Shown: positions 29,952-37,666 of the stretch, piece after piece
Layout of the letters: every line of letters begins with the position of its first letter
Numbering within the stretch: the first letter of the stretch is position 1
Assembly: GCF_002128405.1 (NCBI RefSeq)
Contig: NZ_NETJ01000003.1
Span: 744,001 to 808,000 of the forward strand
From: Gottfriedia solisilvae
GTDB taxonomy: Bacteria; Bacillota; Bacilli; Bacillales; Bacillaceae_G
DNA: 64,000 nt
Direction: 5' to 3'
Notes under the pieces: generated by a model
Seen by the model: only the letters and a program-made list of their open reading frames with translations
Database searches by the model: none
Told to the model about the DNA's origin: nothing
Made by a program: the position numbers and the translations under genes

Positions 29952-30860
29952 TTGGTGATATATGGTGATCTTGTTTGGTTATTAAACTTGTTAATGGATT
30001 TTTTGATTATCCAATTGACAGGTTTAATCCTAAAGAGAAATGTATCTATTTTTCGTTCGTTTTTAGGCGCATTTATAGGTTCTATCGTTGTTTTATTAAC
30101 GTTTACTCCATATGCATATGTTGTTAGTTCACCCTTTATGAAAATATTATTATCATTTTTCATTGTATTTTTTTCATTTGGAAAACAACGTATGATTACA
30201 TTTTTACAATGTATCAGTATTTTCTATTTTTCTACTTTTTTACTAGGTGGAGCACTATTAGGATTACACTATTTATTTCAATCAAATTCTAATAACTTAT
30301 CAAAGGCCTCATTTTATGGCGATCCCTTAAGTTGGTATTTTGTATTAGGTATGATCCCAATTGTCATTTTATTTGCTAGAAAGTCAATCAACCAGATTGC
30401 CTTTACAAAATGGAAATTAAATGAAATGTATGAAATGGAAATCGTATGGAGAAATACAACCATCCATACAAAAGGGCTAATGGACAGTGGAAATTCACTA
30501 CATGAGCCACTTTCAAGAAAACCAGTTATCATTTTAGATTGTTCTACAAAAGATTTTGGACTTCCTGGAGAATTAGTTAAGTTAGTACGTGATTCAGAAA
30601 GTACATTACAAGGCAAAGACTCACTAGATGTCTTAAGTTTTTTCCAAGCATCGTTCGTACCTTATAAAAGCATTGGTCAAAGCAATCAATTACTCGTTGC
30701 TATTAAGCCGACAGTCGTTCGCTTAAAAATCAATGGAAAATGGTACTCTACGAAATCGGTCTTATTAGGATTAAGTCATGTCACTTTGTCTTCTGACAAC
30801 TTATATGAATGTATCCTTCATCCAAAAATGATGCAGGGAACGATTAACGAAATCGCATAG
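29952..30860 (+). CDS. spoIIGA: Sigma-E processing peptidase SpoIIGA
   Basis: An aspartic-type membrane protease that removes the pro-sequence of sigma-E during sporulation. About 302 residues: five N-terminal membrane helices (to about residue 150), then a cytoplasmic protease domain with the active-site motif GLMDSGNSLHEP. The TTG at 29952 matches the family N-terminus (MxIYxDxxWLLN). The ATG at 29940 directly touches the GAGGA ribosome site, so the start is uncertain by four codons. sigE follows ten bases downstream. Confidence 0.93.
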   Translation: MVIYGDLVWLLNLLMDFLIIQLTGLILKRNVSIFRSFLGAFIGSIVVLLTFTPYAYVVSSPFMKILLSFFIVFFSFGKQRMITFLQCISIFYFSTFLLGGALLGLHYLFQSNSNNLSKASFYGDPLSWYFVLGMIPIVILFARKSINQIAFTKWKLNEMYEMEIVWRNTTIHTKGLMDSGNSLHEPLSRKPVIILDCSTKDFGLPGELVKLVRDSESTLQGKDSLDVLSFFQASFVPYKSIGQSNQLLVAIKPTVVRLKINGKWYSTKSVLLGLSHVTLSSDNLYECILHPKMMQGTINEIA

Positions 30861-30870
30861 GAGGTAGAAA

Positions 30871-31590
30871 ATGTATCGTTTTATCTTAAAATTAAAATTA
30901 GGATTTTATAAGCTCTTAGTGAAACTTGGTTTGAAAGCCGATGAAGTTTTTTACATAGGGGGTAGTGAAGCACTTCCGCCACCTTTAACAAGAGAAGAAG
31001 AAGAAAAGCTATTACAGAAGCTCCCAAATGGTGACCTTGGTGCACGCTCTTTATTAATTGAACGAAATTTACGACTTGTCGTCTATATAGCTAGAAAATT
31101 TGAAAATACGGGTATTAATATTGAAGATTTAATCAGCATTGGTACAATCGGTTTAATTAAAGCAGTTAATACATTCAATCCCGAAAAGAAAATTAAACTA
31201 GCAACATATGCTTCTAGATGTATTGAAAATGAAATCTTAATGCATTTACGACGAAATAATAAAAATCGTTCTGAAGTGTCATTCGATGAACCACTTAATA
31301 TTGATTGGGATGGAAATGAATTATTGCTTTCGGATGTATTAGGAACTGAAGATGATATTATCACTAAAGATTTAGAAGCAAATGTAGATAAATCATTATT
31401 AACGAAAGCATTAGATCAATTAAATGATCGTGAAAAGCAAATTATGGAGCTTAGATTTGGTCTTGATGGAACAGAGGAAAAAACACAAAAAGACGTTGCA
31501 GATATGCTTGGAATTTCGCAATCGTATATTTCTCGCTTAGAAAAAAGAATCATAAAAAGACTTCGAAAAGAGTTTAATAAAATGGTTTAA
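30871..31590 (+). CDS. sigE: RNA polymerase sporulation sigma factor SigE (pro-form)
   Basis: A 239-residue sigma-70 family factor of the early mother cell. The amphipathic pro-sequence (about residues 1-27) precedes [12 protein letters not shown]. Region 2 ([29 protein letters not shown]) and region 4 ([15 protein letters not shown] with a helix-turn-helix) are clear. The predicted SpoIIGA cleavage falls at Phe27-Tyr28, where B. subtilis has Tyr-Tyr. AGGAGGT precedes the ATG. It is cotranscribed with spoIIGA. Confidence 0.98.
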   Translation: MYRFILKLKLGFYKLLVKLGLKADEVFYIGGSEALPPPLTREEEEKLLQKLPNGDLGARSLLIERNLRLVVYIARKFENTGINIEDLISIGTIGLIKAVNTFNPEKKIKLATYASRCIENEILMHLRRNNKNRSEVSFDEPLNIDWDGNELLLSDVLGTEDDIITKDLEANVDKSLLTKALDQLNDREKQIMELRFGLDGTEEKTQKDVADMLGISQSYISRLEKRIIKRLRKEFNKMV

Positions 31591-31597
31591 TAGACAT

Positions 31598-31643
31598 ACC
31601 GAATAGAAGATGAGTTGTCCTCATTTTCTATTCGGTTTTTTTA
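31598..31643 (+). terminator. Terminator after sigE
   Basis: The arms ACCGAATAGAA / TTCTATTCGGT, extended by GATGAG / CTCAT, are followed by a T-run. Confidence 0.92.
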
Positions 31644-31686
31644 ATTTGAATGTAAAATGTTAAATATTTTGTAAATATGTTTTCGT

Positions 31687-31716
31687 GCATAAATTTTCCA
31701 CCGAAGGAGATACTTA
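31687..31716 (+). promoter_or_regulatory. Candidate sigma-F/sigma-G promoter of sigG
   Basis: GCATA at 31687-31691 matches the -35 (GywTA). The -10 region from 31706 reads GGAGATACTT and fits GGnRAnAnT. The spacer is 14-16 bases depending on the model. spoIIIG is sigma-F dependent and autoregulated in B. subtilis. Confidence 0.65.
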
Positions 31717-31752
31717 CCTATAGTACAGCAACTCCAAATAGGAGGGAACATC

Positions 31753-32532
31753 ATGACACGAAACAAAGTAGAAATATGTGGTGTAGATACTTCAAAACTT
31801 CCGGTTTTAAAAAATGATGAGATGCGTAAGTTATTTCATGCGATGCAAAGCGGTGACCGAAGTGCAAGGGAAACAATTGTAAACGGAAATTTACGACTGG
31901 TTCTAAGCGTCATACAACGTTTTAATAATCGTGGAGAATTTGTGGATGACTTATTTCAAGTGGGTTGTATTGGGCTAATGAAATCGATTGATAATTTCGA
32001 TTTAAGTCAAAATGTAAAATTTTCAACATATGCTGTGCCAATGATCATTGGAGAAATTAGAAGATACTTACGCGATAATAATCCAATAAGAGTATCAAGA
32101 TCACTCAGAGACATTGCATACAAGGCACTACAAGTAAGAGAGCGCCTATTAGCAGAAAATTCAAAAGAACCAACACCTGTTCAAATTGCAGAAGTATTAG
32201 GTGTAACACATGAAGAAATTGTCTTCGCATTAGATGCAATTCAAGATCCAGTATCGTTATTTGAACCTATATATAATGACGGAGGCGATCCAATTTTCGT
32301 AATGGATCAGCTAAGTGATGACAAAAACAAGGACGAGCAATGGGTAGAAGAACTTGCACTACGCGAAGGAATGAAAAGACTAAACGATAGAGAAAAAATG
32401 ATCATAAGCAAAAGATTTTTCCAAGGAAAAACACAAATGGAAGTGGCAGAAGAAATCGGAATCTCACAAGCACAAGTATCAAGACTAGAAAAATCAGCAA
32501 TCAAACAAATGAACAAAAATATTCAAGGTTGA
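31753..32532 (+). CDS. sigG: RNA polymerase sporulation sigma factor SigG
   Basis: A 259-residue sigma factor of the late forespore. The N-terminus MTRNKVEICGVDTSKLPVL is the conserved anti-sigma-sensitive segment. It has region 2 (NLRLVLSVIQRFNNRG, DLFQVGCIGLMKS), region 3, and region 4 with a QAQVSRLEKSAI recognition helix. AGGAGGG precedes the ATG. It has its own forespore-type promoter and is separated from sigE by a terminator, as in B. subtilis. Confidence 0.98.
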   Translation: MTRNKVEICGVDTSKLPVLKNDEMRKLFHAMQSGDRSARETIVNGNLRLVLSVIQRFNNRGEFVDDLFQVGCIGLMKSIDNFDLSQNVKFSTYAVPMIIGEIRRYLRDNNPIRVSRSLRDIAYKALQVRERLLAENSKEPTPVQIAEVLGVTHEEIVFALDAIQDPVSLFEPIYNDGGDPIFVMDQLSDDKNKDEQWVEELALREGMKRLNDREKMIISKRFFQGKTQMEVAEEIGISQAQVSRLEKSAIKQMNKNIQG

Positions 32533-32539
32533 ATTGAAA

Positions 32540-32800
32540 TGTGGAGCAAGCTCGCCCAGCTCTGAAGGGAATATCTCCATTCATCTGAAGAAGTGGCGGT
32601 TTATCCACTTCAAAGATTAATGGAATATTACCGAAGAGCTAGCTTGCGGAACTAGACACCAAGAAAAGCGGAGGCGACTGGTTAGCCCCGACAAGCATAA
32701 GGCGAGCCCAGATAAAGGTTGTTTTTTAACCTTTAACTGGGCTTGACTTATGACCTCGAGGGGCTAGGAGCCGGAGCTAGACATCGACACCACTTCTTTT
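32540..32800. repeat. Inverted-orientation copy of the composite palindromic repeat
   Basis: On the minus strand this copy reads subunit B then subunit A of the family at 5608-6113. In subunit A the arms are GCAAGC / GCTTGC where the other copies have ACAAGC / GCTTGT, a paired change that keeps the stem. Subunit B keeps AGCCCC / GGGGCT and CATAAG / CTTATG and gains an AAGGTT / AACCTT hairpin at the centre. It lies directly after the sigG stop and holds no gene. Confidence 0.85.
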
Positions 32801-32817
32801 CAAAGGAATTTAACTAA

Positions 32818-32910
32818 TTAAAGTGGCGGTTTATTCACTTCAAAGATTAATGAAATATAACCTTAAGAGCTAGACATCAAGAAAAGTATAGGCGACAGTG
32901 TATCACCAAA
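32818..32910. repeat. Degenerate fragment of the same repeat
   Basis: Further copies of the motif around AAGTGGCGGTTTATTCACTT, the run into AGAGCTAGACATCAAGAAAAG, and TAGGCGACA resemble the preceding repeat but with losses. It looks like an older, decayed copy. Confidence 0.55.
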
Positions 32911-32997
32911 AGCATCAACTAATTAAACATAAATATTCTTCCAAATCTAGATTAAATAGTCATTATACTTTAATTAGCCGATGTATTTCCGATAATA

Positions 32998-33053
32998 AAT
33001 GTGTTAGACAATGATGAGGTATTGATCAATTCATTGTTTAACACATTTTTATT
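32998..33053 (+). terminator. Strong hairpin terminator upstream of ylmC
   Basis: The arms AAATGTGTTAGACAATGA / TCATTGTTTAACACATTT pair over about 17 bases and are followed by a T-run. It probably ends sigG transcription after the repeat. Confidence 0.85.
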
Positions 33054-33064
33054 TTAAATAAAAT

Positions 33065-33093
33065 CAATATTCGTCTCACTGCCTTCATATATT
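33065..33093 (+). promoter_or_regulatory. Candidate sigma-E promoter of ylmC
   Basis: CAATATT (33065-33071) and CATATATT (33086-33093) are exactly 14 bases apart. The -35 matches the ATATT core fully, and the -10 matches six of eight positions. It lies 25 bases before the ylmC start. YlmC belongs to a sporulation-associated family. Confidence 0.6.
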
Positions 33094-33118
33094 TGATAAA
33101 AAGGAAGGTGAAGAGATA

Positions 33119-33400
33119 GTGGCAAGAATTTCTGACTTTCAAGTAAAAGATGTAGTGAATGTTGCTGATGGTAAAAAGTTAGGTAATATTGTTGATTTAG
33201 ATATTGATCAATTAAGTGGTAAAATTACATCAATTATTTTAACGAAGCCTGGTAAAGGTCTGAATTTTTTTAGTAAAGAAGAAGAAATGACGATTTATTG
33301 GAGCGATATTGTGAAAATTGGTGAAGATGTCATTCTTGTAAAATATCGTTCGACAGTAGATTTAGACGGAAATACAGTAAAACCAGTAAATTTACCTTAA
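33119..33400 (+). CDS. ylmC: YlmC/YmxH family sporulation protein (PRC barrel)
   Basis: A 93-residue PRC-barrel protein (MARISDFQVKDVVNVADGKKLG, with GNIVDLDID). The family is found in endospore formers and its molecular role is unknown. Translation starts with GTG after AAGGAAGGTG. In B. subtilis ylmA (an ABC ATPase) precedes it, but here a repeat occupies that space. Confidence 0.88.
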   Translation: MARISDFQVKDVVNVADGKKLGNIVDLDIDQLSGKITSIILTKPGKGLNFFSKEEEMTIYWSDIVKIGEDVILVKYRSTVDLDGNTVKPVNLP

Positions 33401-33446
33401 AAAATATAGAGTGTTTTGTCAAAAATAATCAAAAATATGAAATCTA

Positions 33447-33455
33447 TGGTAAAAT
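33447..33455 (+). promoter_or_regulatory. Possible extended -10 promoter before ylmD
   Basis: TGG followed by TAAAAT (33450-33455) forms an extended -10 element 68 bases upstream of ylmD. No convincing -35 is seen. Confidence 0.35.
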
Positions 33456-33522
33456 ATAGGAAACCCTAATAGTGGTTTAGATAGTAATATTTACTAAATA
33501 CGTTTTGTGAGGTTCTTTAGAT

Positions 33523-34347
33523 ATGAAAGAATGTTTCATTCAATCGACTGAAAGTACTTTTAAGATACAACCTTGGGAAGACTCATATAAACATTTAGTT
33601 GCAGGTTTTACAACAAAAAATGGTGGAGTTAGTCAAGGTTGTTTCTCTTCTTTTAATGTAGGTTTACATGTAAATGATTCAGATAACCACGTAGTTAAGA
33701 ATAGAGAATTACTTGCTAAAGAAATAAACTATCCAATAACGAAATGGGTTTGTTCTGAACAAGTACATGGCAATAATGTAGTGAAGGTCACAAAGGACGA
33801 TCGTGGGAAAGGTGTTACTGATTACAATAGTGGCATCCCAGGTACAGATGGCTTTTATACGAATGAAGAAAATGTTTTACTTACTTCTTGTTATGCGGAC
33901 TGCGTACCATTATATTTTCTTGAACCTACAAAAAAATACATTGGATTAGCGCATGCCGGTTGGAAAGGTACTGTTGGCAATATTGGTGGTATCTTAATCA
34001 ATAAGTGGCTAACGGAAGAAAATATGAATGTAGAAAATATTCAAGTAGTAATTGGTCCATCAATTGGTAATTGTTGTTATGAGGTAGATGATTTTGTTAT
34101 GAATAAGGTACAAGATGCATTTTCGAACAATTTACCACCTTTTATTTTGACAGATTTGCCAAATGGAAAATACTCTTTGGATTTAAAAGAAGCAAACAAA
34201 CAATTGCTCATTCAAGCAGGGATCCCAAAAGAGAATATTTTAGTTACATCTTATTGTACAAGCTGTAATCCGAATACATTTTTTTCACATCGAAGAGATG
34301 AAGGGAAAACAGGTAGAATGATGAGCTTTATTGGTTGGAGGATATAG
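33523..34347 (+). CDS. ylmD: Laccase-domain purine nucleoside phosphorylase-like protein YlmD
   Basis: A 274-residue protein of the DUF152/multicopper polyphenol oxidase (YfiH) family. Relatives act as purine nucleoside phosphorylases/adenosine deaminases, not as true laccases. Conserved metal ligands are in SEQVHGN, SCYADCVPLYF, GLAHAGWKGT, and the C-terminal CTSCNPNTFFSHRRDEGKTGR. Its stop lies just before the ylmE start. The gene begins the ylmD-ylmE-sepF-ylmG group. Confidence 0.92.
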   Translation: MKECFIQSTESTFKIQPWEDSYKHLVAGFTTKNGGVSQGCFSSFNVGLHVNDSDNHVVKNRELLAKEINYPITKWVCSEQVHGNNVVKVTKDDRGKGVTDYNSGIPGTDGFYTNEENVLLTSCYADCVPLYFLEPTKKYIGLAHAGWKGTVGNIGGILINKWLTEENMNVENIQVVIGPSIGNCCYEVDDFVMNKVQDAFSNNLPPFILTDLPNGKYSLDLKEANKQLLIQAGIPKENILVTSYCTSCNPNTFFSHRRDEGKTGRMMSFIGWRI

Positions 34348-34351
34348 CAAC

Positions 34352-35026
34352 ATGACAATCAAACAAAATTATGAAAGAATAAGTGAGCAAATACGTTCTG
34401 CTAAGAGTCGGTCAAATCGTGACGACCAGGTTACGCTAATAGCTGTTACAAAAGAAGTTTCTGTTCATGTAGCTAAAGAGGTATTGGAGCTTGGTATAAA
34501 CCAATTAGGTGAAAATCGTTTTGAAGGTTTACAAGATAAACAAGACCATATTAACACCGACGTTGTTTGGCATTTTATTGGTTCATTACAAACTAGAAAA
34601 GTAAAAGACATAATCCATCGTATAGATTATCTACATTCTTTAGATAGAATGTCATTAGCAAATGAAATACAAAAAAGAGCGAATGAACCATTAAAGTGTT
34701 TCATACAAGTAAATATTTCTGGTGAGGAATCAAAACATGGTTTATCACCTGAAGAAGCTGTTAATTTTGCTCGTGAATTAGCTGAACTGGATAAGGTATA
34801 TGTTGTTGGGTTAATGACTATGGCACCTTATACAGAGGACCAGCAAGTCATAAGAAATAGTTTTAAAGGATTAAAAGATTTACAGACGAAAATTAAAGGA
34901 TTAGAAATAGCAAATGTTCCATGTAATGAATTATCGATGGGGATGTCTAACGATTTTGAAATTGCGATAGAAGAAGGGGCAACCTTTATTCGCATTGGGA
35001 CAGATTTAGTTGGAAAGGGAAGGTAA
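34352..35026 (+). CDS. ylmE: YggS family pyridoxal-phosphate homeostasis protein YlmE
   Basis: A 224-residue alanine-racemase-fold PLP carrier. The PLP lysine is in IAVTKEVSVH, and the phosphate-binding ELSMGMSNDFEIAIEEGATFIRIG block lies near the C-terminus. No catalytic activity is known for the family; it affects PLP balance. The ATG at 34352 has GGAGGA upstream, whereas the in-frame TTG at 34331 includes no site. It is four bases after the ylmD stop. Confidence 0.93.
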   Translation: MTIKQNYERISEQIRSAKSRSNRDDQVTLIAVTKEVSVHVAKEVLELGINQLGENRFEGLQDKQDHINTDVVWHFIGSLQTRKVKDIIHRIDYLHSLDRMSLANEIQKRANEPLKCFIQVNISGEESKHGLSPEEAVNFARELAELDKVYVVGLMTMAPYTEDQQVIRNSFKGLKDLQTKIKGLEIANVPCNELSMGMSNDFEIAIEEGATFIRIGTDLVGKGR

Positions 35027-35032
35027 ATAGCT

Positions 35033-35488
35033 ATGAGTTTTATGGGAAAAGTAAGAAACTTTTTTGCAATGGATGATGAGTACGAAGATGAAGAGTATGA
35101 GTATGAGGAACAACAACCTGTTTCAAAGCATGTAAATGAAGAAGTACATCAAGAACGTAGTACTTCAAAGCAAAAATTAGTAAGTATACCAGGAGGAGCA
35201 TCCTTGACGTCAAAAGTTGTATTGGCTCAGCCACGTGAATATGCAGAAGCACAAGATGTTGCAGATCACCTAAAATCTAAAAAAGCTGTTGTGATCAATC
35301 TTCAACAAATGCAAATTGATCAAGCAAAACGCTTTGTTGATTTTTTAAGTGGTACTGTTTATGCAATTAGTGGAGATATAAAAAAAATCGGAACAAATAC
35401 ATTCATTTGTACGCCAGATAATGTTGACATTTCTGGAACGATTACAGATATGTTATTTGAGGAAGAACAATCCATTAAAAGGTGGTAA
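35033..35488 (+). CDS. sepF: Cell division protein SepF
   Basis: A 151-residue FtsZ-binding membrane anchor. It has an N-terminal amphipathic helix (MSFMGKVRNFFAM), an acidic stretch of Glu, Asp and Tyr (about 15-28), and the conserved beta-alpha-beta SepF domain (about 60-145, with VVINLQQMQIDQAKRFVDFLSG). It polymerises into rings and acts with FtsA. It is tightly packed with ylmE and ylmG. Confidence 0.96.
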   Translation: MSFMGKVRNFFAMDDEYEDEEYEYEEQQPVSKHVNEEVHQERSTSKQKLVSIPGGASLTSKVVLAQPREYAEAQDVADHLKSKKAVVINLQQMQIDQAKRFVDFLSGTVYAISGDIKKIGTNTFICTPDNVDISGTITDMLFEEEQSIKRW

Positions 35489-35492
35489 ATAG

Positions 35493-35753
35493 ATGGACTT
35501 TATTTTATCAATCTTGTATCATGCGATACAAGTATATCAAACGATATTAGTGATTCACATCATTATGTCCTGGTTTCCACAAGTACAACAATCATCATTC
35601 GGTCGTTTTATCGGAAGAATAGCAGAACCATACTTAGAGCCATTCCGTCGAATCATACCGTCAATCGGAATGTTTGATTTCTCGCCAATTGTAGCTTTAA
35701 TAACGTTGCAATTTGCAATGAGAGGTATATTTGCGCTTAGTACTTACTTCTAA
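35493..35753 (+). CDS. ylmG: YggT family membrane protein YlmG
   Basis: An 86-residue protein with two membrane segments (about 5-25 and 63-83) flanking the conserved motif EPYLEPFRRIIPSIGMFDFSP. YggT/YlmG proteins accompany sepF in most Firmicutes and influence division or membrane protein organisation in ways not yet clear. AAAGGTGG precedes the ATG. A hairpin terminator follows. Confidence 0.92.
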   Translation: MDFILSILYHAIQVYQTILVIHIIMSWFPQVQQSSFGRFIGRIAEPYLEPFRRIIPSIGMFDFSPIVALITLQFAMRGIFALSTYF

Positions 35754-35784
35754 AAAGAGAATCTGAAACGGTTCTCTTTTTTAC
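35753..35784 (+). terminator. Terminator after ylmG
   Basis: The arms AAAAGAGAA / TTCTCTTTT are followed by a T-run, separating ylmG from ylmH. Confidence 0.8.
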
Positions 35785-35818
35785 TATTTATATTGTTTAG
35801 AAATTGAGGAATGCATCA

Positions 35819-36592
35819 ATGAGTATATACGATCATTATCGAAAGGAAGAGCATGTATTTGTTGATCAAGTGATTAATTGGAAAGATCAAGTAATTGAAA
35901 GATACTCACCAAAGTTAACTGATTTCCTTGATCTAAGGGAACAAAAAATTATGAGTACCATAATCGGGAATCAATCTGAATGTATTGCAGCTTTTTTTGG
36001 TGGTCGGGAAAATAGTGAGCGAAAACGTGCACTAATTTATCCGAATTACTATTCTCCAATGGATGAAGATTTTTCGTTAGCAGCATTTAATTTAAGCTAT
36101 GCAGTGAAATTTCATTCTTTATCACATAGACAAGTACTAGGAACGCTTATGTCATTAGGTATGACAAGAGCAAAATTTGGTGATATTTTATTAAAAGATG
36201 ATGTTATTCAAATAATTGTTGCCGAGGAAATAGCAGTTTTTGTTCAGAATAACTTGAATTCTATAGGGAAATCGCCGATTAAATTAGAGAGAATTACATT
36301 TAATGAACTAGTTGAAATTGAAGATGACTGGCAATCGAGACATGGGACAATTTCATCACTTCGTCTAGATGTATTAATTAGTGAGTTTTATCATATATCA
36401 CGCCAGAAAGCACAGGCATTAATAAAAGCTGAACACGTCAAAGTCAATCAAAAAATAATTGATTCAACTTCATTTATTTGTGGCGAAGGAGACTTACTAT
36501 CTGTTAAAGGGTTTGGAAGAGGGATGCTTCTTTCAATAGATGGTATGTCAAAAAAAGAAAAATGGCGGATTCAGTACGGTGTCAAAAAATAG
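35819..36592 (+). CDS. ylmH: S4-domain RNA-binding protein YlmH
   Basis: A 257-residue protein with an N-terminal alpha-beta region and a C-terminal S4 RNA-binding domain (about 180-240, LRLDVLISEFYHISRQKAQALI). YlmH is reported as a ribosome-associated factor acting on stalled 50S-nascent chain complexes. The ATG at 35819 gives the family length. A TTG five codons upstream lies in the ribosome site region. Confidence 0.92.
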   Translation: MSIYDHYRKEEHVFVDQVINWKDQVIERYSPKLTDFLDLREQKIMSTIIGNQSECIAAFFGGRENSERKRALIYPNYYSPMDEDFSLAAFNLSYAVKFHSLSHRQVLGTLMSLGMTRAKFGDILLKDDVIQIIVAEEIAVFVQNNLNSIGKSPIKLERITFNELVEIEDDWQSRHGTISSLRLDVLISEFYHISRQKAQALIKAEHVKVNQKIIDSTSFICGEGDLLSVKGFGRGMLLSIDGMSKKEKWRIQYGVKK

Positions 36593-36677
36593 TCAGAAAA
36601 TGTAGAAGGATATTCGTAGAAACTGTCGAAAACTAATAATTAACCTATATTTAAGAACTTACATGGAGGTGGCTTAA

Positions 36678-37163
36678 TTGCCTTTAACACCACTTGATAT
36701 TCATAATAAAGAATTTGGTAAAAGTTTTCGTGGATATGACGAAGACGAAGTAAACGAATTTCTTGACCAAGTGATCAAAGACTATGAATTAGTAATTCGA
36801 GAAAAGAAACAATTAGAAGAACAAATGTTAGACATGAAAGAAAGATTAAAACATTTTTCTACTATTGAAGAAACTTTAAATAAGTCAATTTTAATTGCTC
36901 AAGAAGCAGCAGAAGATGTAAAAGGAAATGCTCAAAAAGAAGCAAAATTAATTATAAAAGAAGCAGAAAAAAATGCTGATCGTATTATTAACGAAGCTTT
37001 AATCAAATCTCGAAAAGTTACAATGGAGTTTGAAGAGCTTAAGAAACAATCAAAAGTTTTCCGTACAAGACTTCGTATGGCAATTGAAACTCAGTTAGAA
37101 ATGTTAAGTCATGAAGATTGGGATCATATTTTAGATAAAGAAACAGAAGAAATAGCAAACTAA
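36678..37163 (+). CDS. divIVA: Polar/septal landmark protein DivIVA
   Basis: A 161-residue coiled-coil protein that senses negative membrane curvature. The N-terminal domain has PLTPLDIHNKEFGKSFRGYD, with the membrane-inserting hydrophobic and basic residues, and is followed by a long coiled coil. It recruits MinJ and helps chromosome anchoring in sporulation. The start is TTG with GGAGGTGG upstream. A TGTCGAA sequence lies at 36624-36630. Confidence 0.96.
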   Translation: MPLTPLDIHNKEFGKSFRGYDEDEVNEFLDQVIKDYELVIREKKQLEEQMLDMKERLKHFSTIEETLNKSILIAQEAAEDVKGNAQKEAKLIIKEAEKNADRIINEALIKSRKVTMEFEELKKQSKVFRTRLRMAIETQLEMLSHEDWDHILDKETEEIAN

Positions 37164-37175
37164 TTTTAAGAAGCC

Positions 37176-37204
37176 TTGACGATTTGTAAAGTTTTACATA
37201 TAAT
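37176..37204 (+). promoter_or_regulatory. Sigma-A promoter of ileS
   Basis: TTGACG at 37176-37181 and a perfect TATAAT at 37199-37204, 17 bases apart, just upstream of the T-box leader. Confidence 0.88.
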
Positions 37205-37211
37205 TTATTAA

Positions 37212-37467
37212 ATATTAATAGTTAATCGGTGATAGGGAAGAGTACTTCTATAAAATCTAGTTAGCGAGTCAAGGATAGTGTAAGCTTGATGTAGAAAAAT
37301 AGAACGAAAATCACCCTTGAGAGCTTTTCTGAACATTAGTAAGAACAGCCGTTTCGTTCACGTTACGAATGCTAAGTGGACTATATTATTTATGTATAGT
37401 CAATTAGGGTGGTACCACGGGAAACCTTTCTCGTCCCTTTTTTGGGATGCGAAAGGTTTTTTTGTGC
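37212..37467 (+). ncRNA. Isoleucine T-box riboswitch
   Basis: The leader has the T-box sequence AGGGTGGTACCACGG at 37406-37420. It is followed by a terminator with arms ACCTTTC / GAAAGGT (about 37424-37456) and a T-run. The stem I region shows an AGTCAAGGATAGTG block (37267). The likely specifier is ATC at 37310-37312, an isoleucine codon that matches the downstream ileS. Uncharged tRNA-Ile is expected to favour the antiterminator. The rest of the 500-base gap before ileS shows nothing else recognisable. Confidence 0.92.
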
Positions 37468-37666
37468 TCAATTTATTACCGATTAGGATTGTTTTAAACG
37501 ATTCATTCCTATTCATTTAATCTTTTGATACAAGGTTTTCTTTGTCCTTACTGTATTGGATGAACAGAAACCTTACTAATAAAAGATTTAGAAGATGGAT
37601 AGAATGCGTTAATGTGGAACTCGACTATTTAAAAAAGATTAAAACCATATTCAGGAGGAGTATCAA

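Noticed and set aside
32540-32910. Possible insertion sequence or transposon after sigG
   Set aside because: No transposase or terminal inverted repeats with target duplication were seen. The stretch is explained by the palindromic repeat family.
37317-37520. 67-codon open frame inside the ileS leader
   Set aside because: It overlaps the T-box riboswitch and its terminator, which fully explain this stretch.
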